This document shows, in pieces, positions 19,022 to 28,273 of a DNA stretch of 50,306 nucleotides (the first letter of the stretch is position 1; the number at the start of each line of letters is the position of its first letter). Below the pieces are notes generated by a model, which had not been told where the DNA came from, ran no database searches, and worked only from the letters and a program-made list of their open reading frames with translations. The stretch covers positions 1 to 50,306 of the forward strand of contig CANGTM010000004.1 of assembly GCA_947456825.1 (NCBI GenBank), given 5' to 3'. The DNA is from Chitinophagaceae bacterium. Its GTDB lineage: Bacteria; Bacteroidota; Bacteroidia; Chitinophagales; Chitinophagaceae. The position numbers were made by a program, and so were the translations under genes.

Positions 19022-19606
19022 TTAATTGGATAGGAGATAGTGCTTAAGTTGATCGAATGCTTTTCGACGGTGGCTGTAAAAATTCTTTTCTTCGAGGTCC
19101 ATCTCCGCAAAACAGCGGGTGGCTCCCTCGGGAATAAAGACCGGATCGTACCCGAATCCCTTTTTTCCGGATACCTGCTCGGCAATACGCCCTTTGCAGA
19201 CGCCTTCAAAAAACAATTCTTTTTCTTGTATCAAAAGTGAGATGACGGTTCTGAATTGAGCAGCTCTGTTAGTATGGGAACGCAGGGCTGAAAGTAGTTT
19301 GTTCATGTGTTGATCGGGTGTCGCCGTAACGCCGGCATAGCGAGCCGTATGTACGCCCGGGGCGCCCTCCAGCGCCTCTACCTCGAGCCCGGTATCCTCG
19401 CTAAAACAATTCGATCCGGTGAGACCGTAGATCGTCTTTGATTTTTCGAGGGCATTTTCCCAAAGGGTGTTATGCGGCTCATCGATCGTTATATCGATGC
19501 CAGCTTCTTGTAGCGTGATCAATTTGAACGAGTCGTTGAGCAGCGATCGCACTTCTTGAATCTTGTGCTGGTTATTGGTGGCGAAGATCAGTGTAGTAGA
19601 AAGCAT
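19022..19606 (-). CDS. rdgB: Non-canonical purine NTP pyrophosphatase (RdgB/HAM1)
   Basis: The enzyme hydrolyses ITP, dITP and XTP to the monophosphates and keeps deaminated purines out of DNA and RNA. The 194-residue protein has the N-terminal substrate motif ATNNQHKIQEV, the EDTGLEVEAL metal/catalytic region (near 69-78), GAPGVHTARYAG, and GFGYDPVFIPEG near 150. It sits in a three-gene minus-strand operon, 10 bases after a psi-like gene and 8 bases before the thioesterase gene. Confidence 0.94.
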   Translation of the reverse strand: MLSTTLIFATNNQHKIQEVRSLLNDSFKLITLQEAGIDITIDEPHNTLWENALEKSKTIYGLTGSNCFSEDTGLEVEALEGAPGVHTARYAGVTATPDQHMNKLLSALRSHTNRAAQFRTVISLLIQEKELFFEGVCKGRIAEQVSGKKGFGYDPVFIPEGATRCFAEMDLEEKNFYSHRRKAFDQLKHYLLSN

Positions 19607-19616
19607 AGGGCAGGGC

Positions 19617-20084
19617 TCAGAGATTGAAGAGTCTTTTTAGCGATCCCCAGCATTGTTTTCTTTCTTCGGTGTCACCGGCCAGCTGAGCAAGGGCCGGAGC
19701 ATGCATAAAGGTGCACTCTTTCAATGCCTGAAGCTGGTAGCGGGGAAAATCGACCGGCAGTCCCCAATCGTTTGGGGTAACGCCGAAGCAAAGTACGATG
19801 CGGGGCAAAAAGAACGAGAGCACTTCATCCGGCCTTGTGTCGGGGTAGGTGGCCGTGTTAAAGACGGCCACCTCTTCGAGCGTTAGTTTACAGGCGTTGA
19901 GCAGTCGTGTCAAAAAGGGCAGGTCCTCGTCTGTTAAAAAGGGGGCTGCTGTTTGCCTCACCACGACCAATATGGGTTTGCCTCTTCCTCCCAGCCATCT
20001 GTACCCCTGTTGGTCGGTCACCAGCACCTGTTGGTAGAGATCGGCCAGCAGCCGATTGTCCACTGTTATTTGATTAAGTTCCAA
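19617..20084 (-). CDS. Uncharacterised protein resembling DNA polymerase III psi subunit (HolD/UDG-like fold)
   Basis: The 155-residue protein has no signal peptide or membrane segment. Its plan looks like E. coli HolD (psi): a strand ILVVVRQTAAPFLTDED followed by a helix of the LTRLLNACKL type, then a VAVFNTATYP strand, and a C-terminal block EERKQCWGSLKRLF that recalls the psi C-terminus. This is by memory, not by alignment. Psi links the clamp loader to SSB through chi. No ATG is available in frame before residue 130; the TTG at 20084 is used, with AAGGGCC just upstream as a possible ribosome site. It is the first gene of an operon with rdgB. Confidence 0.5.
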   Translation of the reverse strand: MELNQITVDNRLLADLYQQVLVTDQQGYRWLGGRGKPILVVVRQTAAPFLTDEDLPFLTRLLNACKLTLEEVAVFNTATYPDTRPDEVLSFFLPRIVLCFGVTPNDWGLPVDFPRYQLQALKECTFMHAPALAQLAGDTEERKQCWGSLKRLFNL

Positions 20085-20154
20085 GGCCCTTATGTTTTGT
20101 ACTAATAACTGTTAGTTTTTTTTCGTTTCTTCGCCGCTGTAAAAATAGCGAAAT

Positions 20155-21219
20155 ATGACAGCTGCTATGGATATCAAGATAATTCGGACCGCCAGTAGCA
20201 AGTTAGCGGGAATGGACCTTAAGGGGATAGCCTTCGGCAAGTACTTTTCCGACCACATGTTAGAGGCCGATTATATCGACGGCCAGTGGCAGTCCGCAGT
20301 TATCCGGCCTTATCAGCCTTTGTCACTTAGCCCGTCGGTGGCAGCCCTGCACTATGGGCAGGCCATCTTTGAGGGCATCAAGGCCTATAAAGATCCCAAG
20401 GGCAACCCCTACATCTTTCGGCCGCATGATAATTTTGTTCGTTTCAACGTATCGGCAGAGCGCATGCAAATGCCCGCTGTTCCCGAGGAGCTGTTCATGC
20501 AAGGCATGTTTCAGTTGGTACGTCTCGACCAGCAGTGGATTCCACCCTATACAGATCACTCTTTGTATATCCGGCCCTTTATGTTCTCGAGCGATGAGCT
20601 GATCGGTGTGCGTCCGTCCGAAAATTATAAGTTTCTGATCATTTTGAGTCCCACAGGTCCTTACTACGCTGCTCCCATGAAGATCTGGGTCGAAGAAAAA
20701 TACGTACGAGCCGTGAGCGGGGGAGTGGGCTATGCAAAATCGGCAGGTAATTACGGAGGAGCCATGTACGCAACCGCACAAGCTAAGAAAAGAGGGTATG
20801 ACCAAGTGCTGTGGACCGATCCCTTCGAACATAAATACGTACAGGAGTGCGGGACCATGAATGTTTTTTTCATAATCGGCAACACCGCCATTACACCCGA
20901 TCTTAATGAGGGGACTATTTTGGCTGGCGTTACCCGTAATTCTGTAATGACCTTATTGAATGAAAGAGGACTTAGCGTAGAGGAACGCCCTATCGATATG
21001 GCCGAGGTAATGGCAGCTTATAAAAGCGGATCGCTCAAAGAAGTATTTGGTACGGGTACGGCGGCCACCATCTCGCTGATCAAAGAGTTGTGCTACAAAG
21101 ACATGGTGATGCAATTCGATGTGGATAGTTGGACTACGGCTCCCTCCATCAAACAGCACTTGACCGACATTCGTGAAGGACGTGTCGAGGATACGCACGG
21201 GTGGATGCAGCCTGTTTAA
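20155..21219 (+). CDS. ilvE: Branched-chain amino acid aminotransferase
   Basis: IlvE transfers the amino group between glutamate and the keto acids of leucine, isoleucine and valine. At 354 residues it is the longer BCAT form found in eukaryotes and many Bacteroidota. The PLP lysine is Lys195 in YAKSAGNYGGAMYA, and the fold-type IV motifs HYGQAIFEGIKAY (near 62-74), SLYIRPFMFSSDE and GTAATISLI near 300 are present. The ATG at 20155 is used. The gene is divergent from the psi-like operon. Confidence 0.95.
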   Translation: MTAAMDIKIIRTASSKLAGMDLKGIAFGKYFSDHMLEADYIDGQWQSAVIRPYQPLSLSPSVAALHYGQAIFEGIKAYKDPKGNPYIFRPHDNFVRFNVSAERMQMPAVPEELFMQGMFQLVRLDQQWIPPYTDHSLYIRPFMFSSDELIGVRPSENYKFLIILSPTGPYYAAPMKIWVEEKYVRAVSGGVGYAKSAGNYGGAMYATAQAKKRGYDQVLWTDPFEHKYVQECGTMNVFFIIGNTAITPDLNEGTILAGVTRNSVMTLLNERGLSVEERPIDMAEVMAAYKSGSLKEVFGTGTAATISLIKELCYKDMVMQFDVDSWTTAPSIKQHLTDIREGRVEDTHGWMQPV

Positions 21220-21243
21220 TTTCGACATATTTGTTATATTCGA

Positions 21244-21266
21244 GGGTCGCCTTGTGCGGCCCTTTT
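21244..21266 (+). terminator. Intrinsic terminator after ilvE, abutting the next start codon
   Basis: GGGTCGC (21244-21250) and GCGGCCC (21256-21262) form a seven-pair stem (one G-U pair) with loop CTTGT, followed by TTTT and GTTT. It ends four bases before the ATG at 21271, so it is either the ilvE terminator overlapping the leader of the next gene, or an attenuator of that gene. Confidence 0.7.
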
Positions 21267-21270
21267 GTTT

Positions 21271-23508
21271 ATGAGGAAAATTCTGTTGCTGGTTGTTTTT
21301 TACGCGGGGTTCTGTAACCATCTGTTGGCGCAGTTTACCCCGGTTACCGTGACCGGTTTCAATCACGATGTGGTGGCAGAGACTGGCACCAGTTCGCTGG
21401 CGGTCACGACCACACAGATCGATGGACCCAATGTGACCAACTCTAACAGTGTGCTCTATTCCACGGCCTTTGCTGCAGCCAATTCCATAACTGCTGGTGG
21501 GTTGCCCGATGCAGGTACCTTTAGCTCTACCACCGCCGGTTCGTATGCATTAGCTTCTTATGCGGCTAACAATGCGCTAATTGTGCCGCGTAGCCAAAGC
21601 GGAACCCTCTCGCTCCAAACACCTGCGGCCTACTCCAAGATCAGGATCTTGGCTTTTTCTGCAGAGGCCAACACCGTGGCTTGCTTGCTCAATATTAGTT
21701 TGGGATTTAGCGACGGGACCATCACGCCCTACCTAACGAACTACACGTTGACTGACTGGTTTGGAGGAACCTCGAATGTGGCGATCCAGGGAGTGGGTAG
21801 AATCAAAAGGCAGGCAGTGGGGCCTTATCCTCCCGAAGGGATCTCGCAAAATAATCCTCGTTTTTACTTTATTGAAATTACCATTAGCTGCACGGACCGA
21901 AGCAAACTCTTGCAAACCATACGCATCAATAACGTTTCTTCGGGCACGACCTCGCCTTACCCCAACGCCGTTTTTTTGGGAGTGTCCGGTACCTCATTTT
22001 CACAGACCATCTCTCCTCTCATTACCGCTGCCGATTGTACTGGACCCAATGGGTCGATTGCCCTTACAGTCAATGGCCTGAGCCCCTTTACCTACTCTTG
22101 GAATACAAGCCCCGCCCAAACGTTGGCTACTGCCACTGGGTTGGCACCCGGCAATTATAATTGCGTCATCACAGATGCGGCGGGATGTAATACCACATTC
22201 AACGGAACGGTATCATTGAACAACAATGCGACACTTTCCATTTCGGCTACACCACCAACCATTTGCGCGGGAAGTTCCACGCAACTCACCGTCGTACCCG
22301 GAACAGGGACCCTTACCGATTTTAGCTGGACACCCGGCACGCTCTCCGGTAGCGCCGTTACCGTTAGTCCTACCACTACTACCACCTATATTGTTACAGG
22401 TACCAATGGGCTGGGTTGTAATGCTGCCGCACAGATCACTGTAAATGTGCAGGCGATACCGGCCGCACCCGCTGCCAGTGCCGTAGCCGTATGTAACGGT
22501 GCCAACGCAATACTGACCGTAAGTTCACCTGATCCATCACTTAGCTATCATTGGTACAACACAGCTACCGGGGGTACAGCATTGTCAGTGGCCAATTCAT
22601 ATAGTATTACCAATGTAACGGCTGCGGCTACTTATTACGTAGAGGCGGTGAGTAGTGCCGGTTGTGTCAGCATCGCCAGAACACCTGTTTCGCTTTCTGT
22701 CAATCCAATACCAGGGGCGGCTTTGCTGGCTGATACCACGGTGTGTCCGGTGAGTGATGCCACACTTCGGGTGCGCAATCCTGTCGATCCTACCATTACG
22801 TACAGATGGTATAGCGCCCTTACCGGGGGTGCACCGGTAGCCACAGGCTATACCTTTACCATCATTGGTGTGTCAGCCCCTTCCGTTTGGTTTGTAGAGG
22901 CGATCAGCACGGCAGGATGTGTGAGTACACCTCGCGATAGAATTGCCGTTTCGCTCATTGCTCCACTAGCCACTCCGGTGGTTACTGTTGACACGATCTC
23001 TTTTTCTTCCCTGAGTTTCTCGTGGCCTCCCATTGCGGGTGCGACCGGTTATTTAGTGAGCACCAATGCGGGCAGTACTTATTTGCCGCCCAGTACGGGC
23101 GCCGCCGGTACCCGCCATGTGATCAGTGGATTGCCTGGTAATACGACGGTGACATTACTGGTAAAGGCTATGGGTCCTAACAGCTGCCAGACCAGCGCGG
23201 CATCAGCTCCGGCAACAGCCACCACGCTCAGTACGCGTGAAATTTTTGTACCCAATGTGTTTACGCCCAATGGGGATGGAAAAAATGATGCGCTCAAGGT
23301 CTACGGCAATTATATTCGATCCATAGATCTCAGGATATTCAATCAATGGGGTCAACAGATATTCTCTACCACCGATAGCACGGTGGGGTGGGATGGAAAG
23401 CACAAAGGGCAGTTGCAGCCCGTGGGGGTCTATACGTACACGCTTAAGGTAGTTCGACAAGATGGTACTACGGTCACTAAAAAAGGAGCTGTCAACTTAA
23501 TTCAATAA
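21271..23508 (+). CDS. Secreted Ig-like multidomain protein with T9SS type B (CHU_C) sorting domain
   Basis: The 745-residue protein has a signal peptide (cleavage after LLAQ), a beta-rich N-terminal domain (about 22-245), then Ig-like repeats of roughly 80 residues that share TYYVEAVSSAGCVS-type ends, an FN3-like domain (about 565-655), and a C-terminal domain of about 90 residues. The last part contains FVPNVFTPNGDGKND, LRIFNQWGQQIF and GVYTYTLKVV, which are the marks of the gliding-motility-associated C-terminal domain that directs export by the T9SS and surface fixation. Composition is rich in Thr, Ser, Ala and Gly. The following PorP/SprF gene is two bases away and is the expected partner. 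Confidence 0.9.
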   Translation: MRKILLLVVFYAGFCNHLLAQFTPVTVTGFNHDVVAETGTSSLAVTTTQIDGPNVTNSNSVLYSTAFAAANSITAGGLPDAGTFSSTTAGSYALASYAANNALIVPRSQSGTLSLQTPAAYSKIRILAFSAEANTVACLLNISLGFSDGTITPYLTNYTLTDWFGGTSNVAIQGVGRIKRQAVGPYPPEGISQNNPRFYFIEITISCTDRSKLLQTIRINNVSSGTTSPYPNAVFLGVSGTSFSQTISPLITAADCTGPNGSIALTVNGLSPFTYSWNTSPAQTLATATGLAPGNYNCVITDAAGCNTTFNGTVSLNNNATLSISATPPTICAGSSTQLTVVPGTGTLTDFSWTPGTLSGSAVTVSPTTTTTYIVTGTNGLGCNAAAQITVNVQAIPAAPAASAVAVCNGANAILTVSSPDPSLSYHWYNTATGGTALSVANSYSITNVTAAATYYVEAVSSAGCVSIARTPVSLSVNPIPGAALLADTTVCPVSDATLRVRNPVDPTITYRWYSALTGGAPVATGYTFTIIGVSAPSVWFVEAISTAGCVSTPRDRIAVSLIAPLATPVVTVDTISFSSLSFSWPPIAGATGYLVSTNAGSTYLPPSTGAAGTRHVISGLPGNTTVTLLVKAMGPNSCQTSAASAPATATTLSTREIFVPNVFTPNGDGKNDALKVYGNYIRSIDLRIFNQWGQQIFSTTDSTVGWDGKHKGQLQPVGVYTYTLKVVRQDGTTVTKKGAVNLIQ

Positions 23509-23510
23509 GA

Positions 23511-24506
23511 TTGAAAAAGATAATATCCATATTGCTGGCTACCACTATCTCGCTGCTGGGTATTGCGCAGACCGATCCACACTTTACGCAATATTATGCC
23601 TACCCCATGGGGCTGAATCCGGGGCTGGCCGGTGTTAACGGGGGCGATTTTAGGGTCAGTACCATCTATCGAACGCAATGGGCACAAATAATGACGCCAT
23701 TTACTACCATGGGCATCTCGGCAGACGTGGCCACGCAAAAAAATATAAATTTCGGGATCAATCTTTTGAATCAAACCGCTGGTAATGCCGGCTATCATTA
23801 TCAGCATGGGTATTTAACCATCGGATATGGTGGTGTTCGGTTTGGCGAAGACGATAACCAGCAAATCAGTTTTGGCATTCAGGTGGGTGCATTGGCCAGA
23901 AAATTCGATCCGTCGGGTTTTCAGTTCGGCGATCAATGGAATTCTATTACCGGATATGATCCGTCCGTATCATCGGCCGACCTCTTGCCACGCACCTCAT
24001 CGAGCGATCTCGACATAGGAGCCGGAGTGGCCTACAGCGATGCCCGCGAGAACAGGCCCTGGCGGTTATTTGGGGGAGTCGCTGCATTTCACCTCAACAG
24101 CCCGCAAGACCCATTCGTAACCCGTTCGGTCAGTCAGCAAATACCCATGCGTTTTACTGCCCACGGTGGGGTACAGATCAACTTGAACGAGAGAATTCAG
24201 CTTACTCCTCAGTTCTTAGTTACAAAACAAGGAACGGCCATGGAGCAAATGCTCGGCATATCGTTGCGCATGCCCGCCTCCTCCAGCGCCGATCTGCTGG
24301 CCGGTGTCAATTACCGCATTAACGATGCCCTGGCTCCTTACCTGGCACTGGGTTACGGGCAGTGGTTATTTGGTTTTTCGTATGATGTTGCCGCCGGCGA
24401 GCTAGGCAAACAAGTGCCTGGTACCAGCAGTTTCGAGCTTTCCTTAACCTATACCGGGCTTCCATCGGGGCGTCCGATTCGGTATTTGTCGTGTCCTCGA
24501 CTCTAA
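23511..24506 (+). CDS. PorP/SprF family T9SS outer-membrane protein
   Basis: The 331-residue protein has a signal peptide and the PorP/SprF N-terminal signature of the mature protein, TDPHFTQYYAYPMGLNPGLAG, here seen as DPHFTQYYAYPMGLNPG, followed by a predicted beta barrel (DUF/PF11751 family). SprF-type proteins are needed for secretion and attachment of type B T9SS cargo and are usually encoded right after that cargo, as here (gap two bases). The start is a TTG at 23511: it is the only start that preserves the signal peptide, as the next in-frame ATG lies inside the mature protein. Confidence 0.88.
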   Translation: MKKIISILLATTISLLGIAQTDPHFTQYYAYPMGLNPGLAGVNGGDFRVSTIYRTQWAQIMTPFTTMGISADVATQKNINFGINLLNQTAGNAGYHYQHGYLTIGYGGVRFGEDDNQQISFGIQVGALARKFDPSGFQFGDQWNSITGYDPSVSSADLLPRTSSSDLDIGAGVAYSDARENRPWRLFGGVAAFHLNSPQDPFVTRSVSQQIPMRFTAHGGVQINLNERIQLTPQFLVTKQGTAMEQMLGISLRMPASSSADLLAGVNYRINDALAPYLALGYGQWLFGFSYDVAAGELGKQVPGTSSFELSLTYTGLPSGRPIRYLSCPRL

Positions 24507-24575
24507 GGCTTGATTATCAAGTAATCAGCAAAAAATAGCTGGCGGCCCCCCTTGTTCAAAAAACAGTGTCCTTTT

Positions 24576-24607
24576 TTTGGTGATTCGTGCCCTTGCCGTT
24601 ACCTTTG
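24576..24607 (+). promoter_or_regulatory. Promoter of the rpsL-rpsG operon
   Basis: TTTG at 24576-24579 and TACCTTTG at 24600-24607 match the Bacteroidota -33 and -7 elements with a spacing of 20 bases, the best promoter in the window. Transcription should start near 24612, 20 bases before the rpsL start. Confidence 0.75.
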
Positions 24608-24631
24608 CTCTCCCAAAAATAAGGGTCTAGA

Positions 24632-25012
24632 ATGCCTACTATTCAACAATTAGTAAGAAAAGGAAGAGAGATCATCAGAGCTAAGAGCAAATCAAGAGCA
24701 CTCGATGAGTGTCCGCAGCGCCGCGGTGTATGTACCCGTGTGTACACCACCACGCCTAAAAAGCCAAACTCCGCGTTGCGTAAAGTAGCCAAGGTTCGTC
24801 TGACCAATAAAGTAGAGGTGATCGCCTACATCCCCGGAGAAGGACACAACCTGCAAGAGCACTCAATCGTGCTTATCCGCGGGGGTCGTGTAAAGGATCT
24901 TCCCGGAGTTCGTTATCATATTGTTCGCGGTTCTCTCGATACGGCCGGAGTAAAGGATCGTAAGAAGAGCCGTTCCAAATACGGTACCAAGAAAGAGAAA
25001 GCCAAAAAATAA
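24632..25012 (+). CDS. rpsL: 30S ribosomal protein S12
   Basis: S12 sits at the decoding centre of the 30S subunit. The 126-residue protein is unmistakable: [33 protein letters not shown] (residues near 26-45) and the loop with [10 protein letters not shown] and [14 protein letters not shown]. The lysine of TPKKPNSA (equivalent to E. coli Lys42/43) and of RVKDLPG (Lys88 equivalent) are wild type, so there is no sign of a streptomycin-resistance change. It is followed by rpsG after 26 bases. Confidence 0.98.
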   Translation: MPTIQQLVRKGREIIRAKSKSRALDECPQRRGVCTRVYTTTPKKPNSALRKVAKVRLTNKVEVIAYIPGEGHNLQEHSIVLIRGGRVKDLPGVRYHIVRGSLDTAGVKDRKKSRSKYGTKKEKAKK

Positions 25013-25038
25013 TTTCAACTTCCTAACATTTTTCTGAT

Positions 25039-25506
25039 ATGCGGAAAGCACAAGCCAAGAAACTCCCCTTAGCCCCCGATCCAAAGTTCAACGACAAACT
25101 CGTTACTCGTTTTGTAAATAACCTGATGTGGGAAGGAAAGAAAAGTGGAGCCTTTACTATTTTTTACAACGCACTCGATAAGGTAGCCAAGCAAACCAGT
25201 GAGGATGGATACGAAGTATGGAAGAGAGCGCTGGCCAATGTGGCACCCTCTGTAGAGGTGCGTAGCCGTCGTATCGGCGGAGCTACTTTTCAGATCCCTT
25301 CTGAGGTACGTCCCGATCGCAAGACATCACTTAGCATCAAATGGCTGATCCGCTACAGCCGCGAGCGCAATGGTCGCAGCATGGCCGATAAACTAGCTAA
25401 CGAGATCGTCGCAGCTAGCAAAGGTGAAGGTGCGGCTTTTAAAAAGAAAGAAGATACGCATCGTATGGCCGAAGCCAATAAGGCTTTCGCGCACTTTAGA
25501 ATCTAA
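25039..25506 (+). CDS. rpsG: 30S ribosomal protein S7
   Basis: S7 is the primary assembly protein of the 30S head domain. The 155-residue length and the motifs [43 protein letters not shown], seen here as [18 protein letters not shown], and [14 protein letters not shown] at the C-terminus are diagnostic. It is co-transcribed with rpsL. Unlike the usual str operon, fusA does not follow; a terminator closes the operon. Confidence 0.98.
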   Translation: MRKAQAKKLPLAPDPKFNDKLVTRFVNNLMWEGKKSGAFTIFYNALDKVAKQTSEDGYEVWKRALANVAPSVEVRSRRIGGATFQIPSEVRPDRKTSLSIKWLIRYSRERNGRSMADKLANEIVAASKGEGAAFKKKEDTHRMAEANKAFAHFRI

Positions 25507-25525
25507 TAGATCAACTGCTTATGAA

Positions 25526-25561
25526 AGATCCCGGACTTGCAAGAGTGCCGGGATTTTTTTT
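25526..25561 (+). terminator. Intrinsic terminator of rpsL-rpsG
   Basis: ATCCCGG and CCGGGAT form a seven-pair stem around a loop that contains the palindrome CTTGCAAG, followed by a run of eight T. It lies about 20 bases after the rpsG stop. Confidence 0.85.
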
Positions 25562-25618
25562 GACACTTGCTCCTTCCACGGCGGCTGTGTTTTTGTCGCA
25601 GTGGGGGCGGGCTTTCGT

Positions 25619-26122
25619 TCAGACGTCTTGTTCGCGGTACGAGAGGGTTAGTTCAGCTAGTTCCGTAGTTACTTTTCGGCAAAGTACCCCTGCAGTTTCG
25701 AGCATGCGACGAGATGCGAGGGCCGCTTCTTGCCCTTTGTATTTATCAGATAAATAGATAACCTCTTTGATACCCGCTTGGATGATGGCCTTGGCGCATT
25801 CATTACAGGGAAAAAGTGCCGTGTAGATCTTGCAGCCCCCCAGGTCCATGCCAATATTGTTCAAGATGGCATTTAGCTCCGCATGACAGACATAGGGGTA
25901 TTTGGTTTCCAGAAAAGCTCCTTGCTTGTCCCAGGGAAAATCATCATCGTGACAACCCGCGGGCAATCCATTATAACCTGCTCCAACGATTTTATGTTGG
26001 GCATTGACGATGCAGGCGCCTACCTGCGTTCCGGGGTCTTTACTGCGGCGACCCGATAAGAGGGCCACTCCCATAAAGTATTCATCCCAGCTAATGTAAT
26101 CTTGTCGTTTTTTAGTGGCCAA
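25619..26122 (-). CDS. dCMP deaminase family protein
   Basis: The 167-residue protein belongs to the zinc-dependent cytidine/deoxycytidylate deaminase family. The zinc and proton-shuttle residues are in CHAELNA (His80, Glu82) and FPCNECAKA (Cys106, Cys109). The early [12 protein letters not shown] and [16 protein letters not shown] blocks are typical of dCMP deaminases (ComEB type), which supply dUMP for thymidylate synthesis. The start is a TTG at 26122 that overlaps the isocitrate dehydrogenase stop by 11 bases; no ATG occurs before residue 17, inside the domain. Translational coupling with the upstream gene is likely. Confidence 0.92.
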   Translation of the reverse strand: MATKKRQDYISWDEYFMGVALLSGRRSKDPGTQVGACIVNAQHKIVGAGYNGLPAGCHDDDFPWDKQGAFLETKYPYVCHAELNAILNNIGMDLGGCKIYTALFPCNECAKAIIQAGIKEVIYLSDKYKGQEAALASRRMLETAGVLCRKVTTELAELTLSYREQDV

Positions 26123-27347
26123 TTTTTTGCTGCAGGTTGTTATCGATAGCGTCCAGAAATTCTTCGGTATAAAGGTAGTGTTCGCCGTGCTTGACCTTGT
26201 TGCCGTGAATACAAACGGCCAGGTCTTTTGTCATCTTGCCTGACTCCACTGTTTCGATACAGACCTTTTCTAAGGTCTCGCAAAAATCGATCAGCGCTTG
26301 ATTATCGTCAAGCTTACCTCTAAAGGCTAATCCCCTGGTCCAGGCAAAGATGCTTGCAATGGGGTTGGTGCTGGTTGGTTTACCGGCCTGATGGTCGCGG
26401 TAGTGGCGGGTAACGGTTCCATGTGCCGCCTCGGCTTCCATGGTCTTTCCGTCGGGGGTGATAAGCACCGAGGTCATCAATCCCAGTGAGCCAAAACCTT
26501 GCGCCACGGTATCGCTTTGCACATCGCCATCATAATTTTTACAGGCCCACACGAAATTTCCATTCCACTTGAGGGCGCTGGCCACCATGTCATCGATCAG
26601 ACGATGCTCATAGACAATATTGGCAGCTTCGAAGGCGGTCTTGAATTCTTGCTCATAAATGGTTTGAAAAATATCCTTGAAGCGGCCATCGTATTTTTTC
26701 AGGATCGTGTTCTTGGTCGACAGATACAACGGCCACTTTTTGCTAAGGGCCATATTAAAGCAACTGCGGGCAAATCCGCGGATGCTCTCATCGGTATTGT
26801 ACATGCTGAGGGCAACGCCATCCCCTTTGAAATTATAGACCTCAAATGTTTGTGCCGGGCTGCCATCCTCGGGAGTAAAGGTCATCGTTAATTTTCCTTT
26901 GCCTTTGATGACCGTATCGGTGGCACGGTATTGGTCGCCGAAGGCATGACGTCCCACAATGATGGGAGCCGTCCAGTTCGTAACCAGTCGGGGCACATTA
27001 CGAATTACGATGGGTTCGCGAAAAACGGTCCCGTCCAAAATATTGCGAATGGTACCATTGGGGCTCTTCCACATTTGTTGCAATGAAAATTCTTTTACTC
27101 GGGCCTCATCGGGGGTAATGGTCGCACACTTGATCCCTACCCCGTATTGTTTGATCGCTTCGGCCGCATCGATGGTAACCTGATCTCTCGTAGTGTCGCG
27201 GTATTCGATGCCAAGATCGTAGTATTTGATATCGATATCCAGGTAGGGCAAGATCAGTTTGTTCTTGATGAAGGCCCAGATAATGCGTGTCATTTCGTCT
27301 CCATCGAGCTCAACTACAGGGTTCGTTACCTTGATTTTTGTAGCCAT
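26112..27347 (-). CDS. NADP-dependent isocitrate dehydrogenase (eukaryote-like homodimeric type)
   Basis: The enzyme oxidises isocitrate to 2-oxoglutarate in the TCA cycle, producing NADPH. The 411-residue protein belongs to the type II group that includes mammalian IDH1: [20 protein letters not shown], given here as [14 protein letters not shown], then [20 protein letters not shown] (substrate serine and arginines) and [22 protein letters not shown] near 300. The metal-binding aspartates in YENQLIDDMVA-like form appear as [10 protein letters not shown]. It precedes and overlaps the dCMP deaminase gene, so the two form one transcription unit. Confidence 0.95.
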   Translation of the reverse strand: MATKIKVTNPVVELDGDEMTRIIWAFIKNKLILPYLDIDIKYYDLGIEYRDTTRDQVTIDAAEAIKQYGVGIKCATITPDEARVKEFSLQQMWKSPNGTIRNILDGTVFREPIVIRNVPRLVTNWTAPIIVGRHAFGDQYRATDTVIKGKGKLTMTFTPEDGSPAQTFEVYNFKGDGVALSMYNTDESIRGFARSCFNMALSKKWPLYLSTKNTILKKYDGRFKDIFQTIYEQEFKTAFEAANIVYEHRLIDDMVASALKWNGNFVWACKNYDGDVQSDTVAQGFGSLGLMTSVLITPDGKTMEAEAAHGTVTRHYRDHQAGKPTSTNPIASIFAWTRGLAFRGKLDDNQALIDFCETLEKVCIETVESGKMTKDLAVCIHGNKVKHGEHYLYTEEFLDAIDNNLQQKIGH

Positions 27348-27419
27348 GTAAAAAGATTGGTTCTTTAAAAAGAGGTCAATAAATAGAATATCGTGAAAGT
27401 AAGATTTTGTTTCAACAGT

Positions 27420-28244
27420 TTAGCCCAATGATACGTCCAGTATCATCATCACTAAAAAGCCGGCTATAAAGGCCAACACCGAGCGATCGGTATAACGATC
27501 TCGCTGGGTTTCTGGAATTACTTCTTCGACCACCACAAATATCATCGCCCCGGCTGCAAACGCAAGCGCGAATGGAAGAACGGGCTGTATGAAAACAACG
27601 GCCAGGGCCCCAACCACTCCTGCCAGGGGTTCTACGATCGCGGAAAGCTGACCATACCAAAAACTTTTAAAGCGGCTTACCCCGTTTCTTCGCAACGGCA
27701 TCGAAACGGCAATCCCTTCCGGAAAGTTTTGAATGCCGATGCCGATGGCCAGGGTTATGGCGCTGGCAACGGATGCGTCTTCCATCCCAAGAGCAGCTGC
27801 TCCGAAAAGTACACCCACCGCCAGGCCCTCAGGAATGTTATGCAAGGTGATCGCTAAAATGAGCAAGGTGGTCTTATGCAATCTGGTTTGCAAGCCTTCT
27901 GATTCTTCCAGGCCAAAGTTGAGATGCAAATGGGGCATCACGCGGTCGAGCATGTAAATGAATAAGGCGCCGAGCAAGAAACCGACGGCAGCAGGCATCC
28001 AGCTAAAGCCGGGATAAAGTTTCTCGGAGATTTCGATGGCCGGATTCAGTAGGGACCAAAAGCTGGCGGCCACCATTACGCCACCGGTAAATCCCAGCAT
28101 GGGGTCCAACAACGATCTATCCATCCCCTTAAAGAAAAAGACCAGTGAGGCCCCCAAAGCTGTCAATAGCCAGGTAAAGGTGGTGGCCAGCAGGGCCGAC
28201 CAGATAGGTCCAATTTGAAAAAAGAGTTGCTCTAATTGCTCCAT
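27420..28244 (-). CDS. ZIP family divalent metal transporter
   Basis: The 274-residue membrane protein has about eight predicted helices and the ZIP metal-binding motifs HNIPEGLAVGVLFG (helix 4, near 139-152) and NFPEGIAVSMPL (helix 5, near 178-189). The family moves zinc, and often iron or manganese, into the cytosol; the metal cannot be told here. A variable His/Asp-rich loop with HLHLNFG precedes helix 4. It is a single gene, divergent from the lipoprotein gene at 28274, and I saw no metal-regulator site in the 29-base gap. Confidence 0.9.
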   Translation of the reverse strand: MEQLEQLFFQIGPIWSALLATTFTWLLTALGASLVFFFKGMDRSLLDPMLGFTGGVMVAASFWSLLNPAIEISEKLYPGFSWMPAAVGFLLGALFIYMLDRVMPHLHLNFGLEESEGLQTRLHKTTLLILAITLHNIPEGLAVGVLFGAAALGMEDASVASAITLAIGIGIQNFPEGIAVSMPLRRNGVSRFKSFWYGQLSAIVEPLAGVVGALAVVFIQPVLPFALAFAAGAMIFVVVEEVIPETQRDRYTDRSVLAFIAGFLVMMILDVSLG

Positions 28245-28273
28245 AACTAAATTGTGAGTGTAAAATTAGCGAA

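Noticed and set aside
20323-20832. 169-codon open frame antisense to ilvE
   Set aside because: It is covered by ilvE, is rich in His and Cys as expected for an antisense shadow, and has no domain.
24509-24521. Palindrome CTTGATTATCAAG after the PorP/SprF gene
   Set aside because: The stem is only five pairs and no T-run follows at once, so I did not call a terminator.
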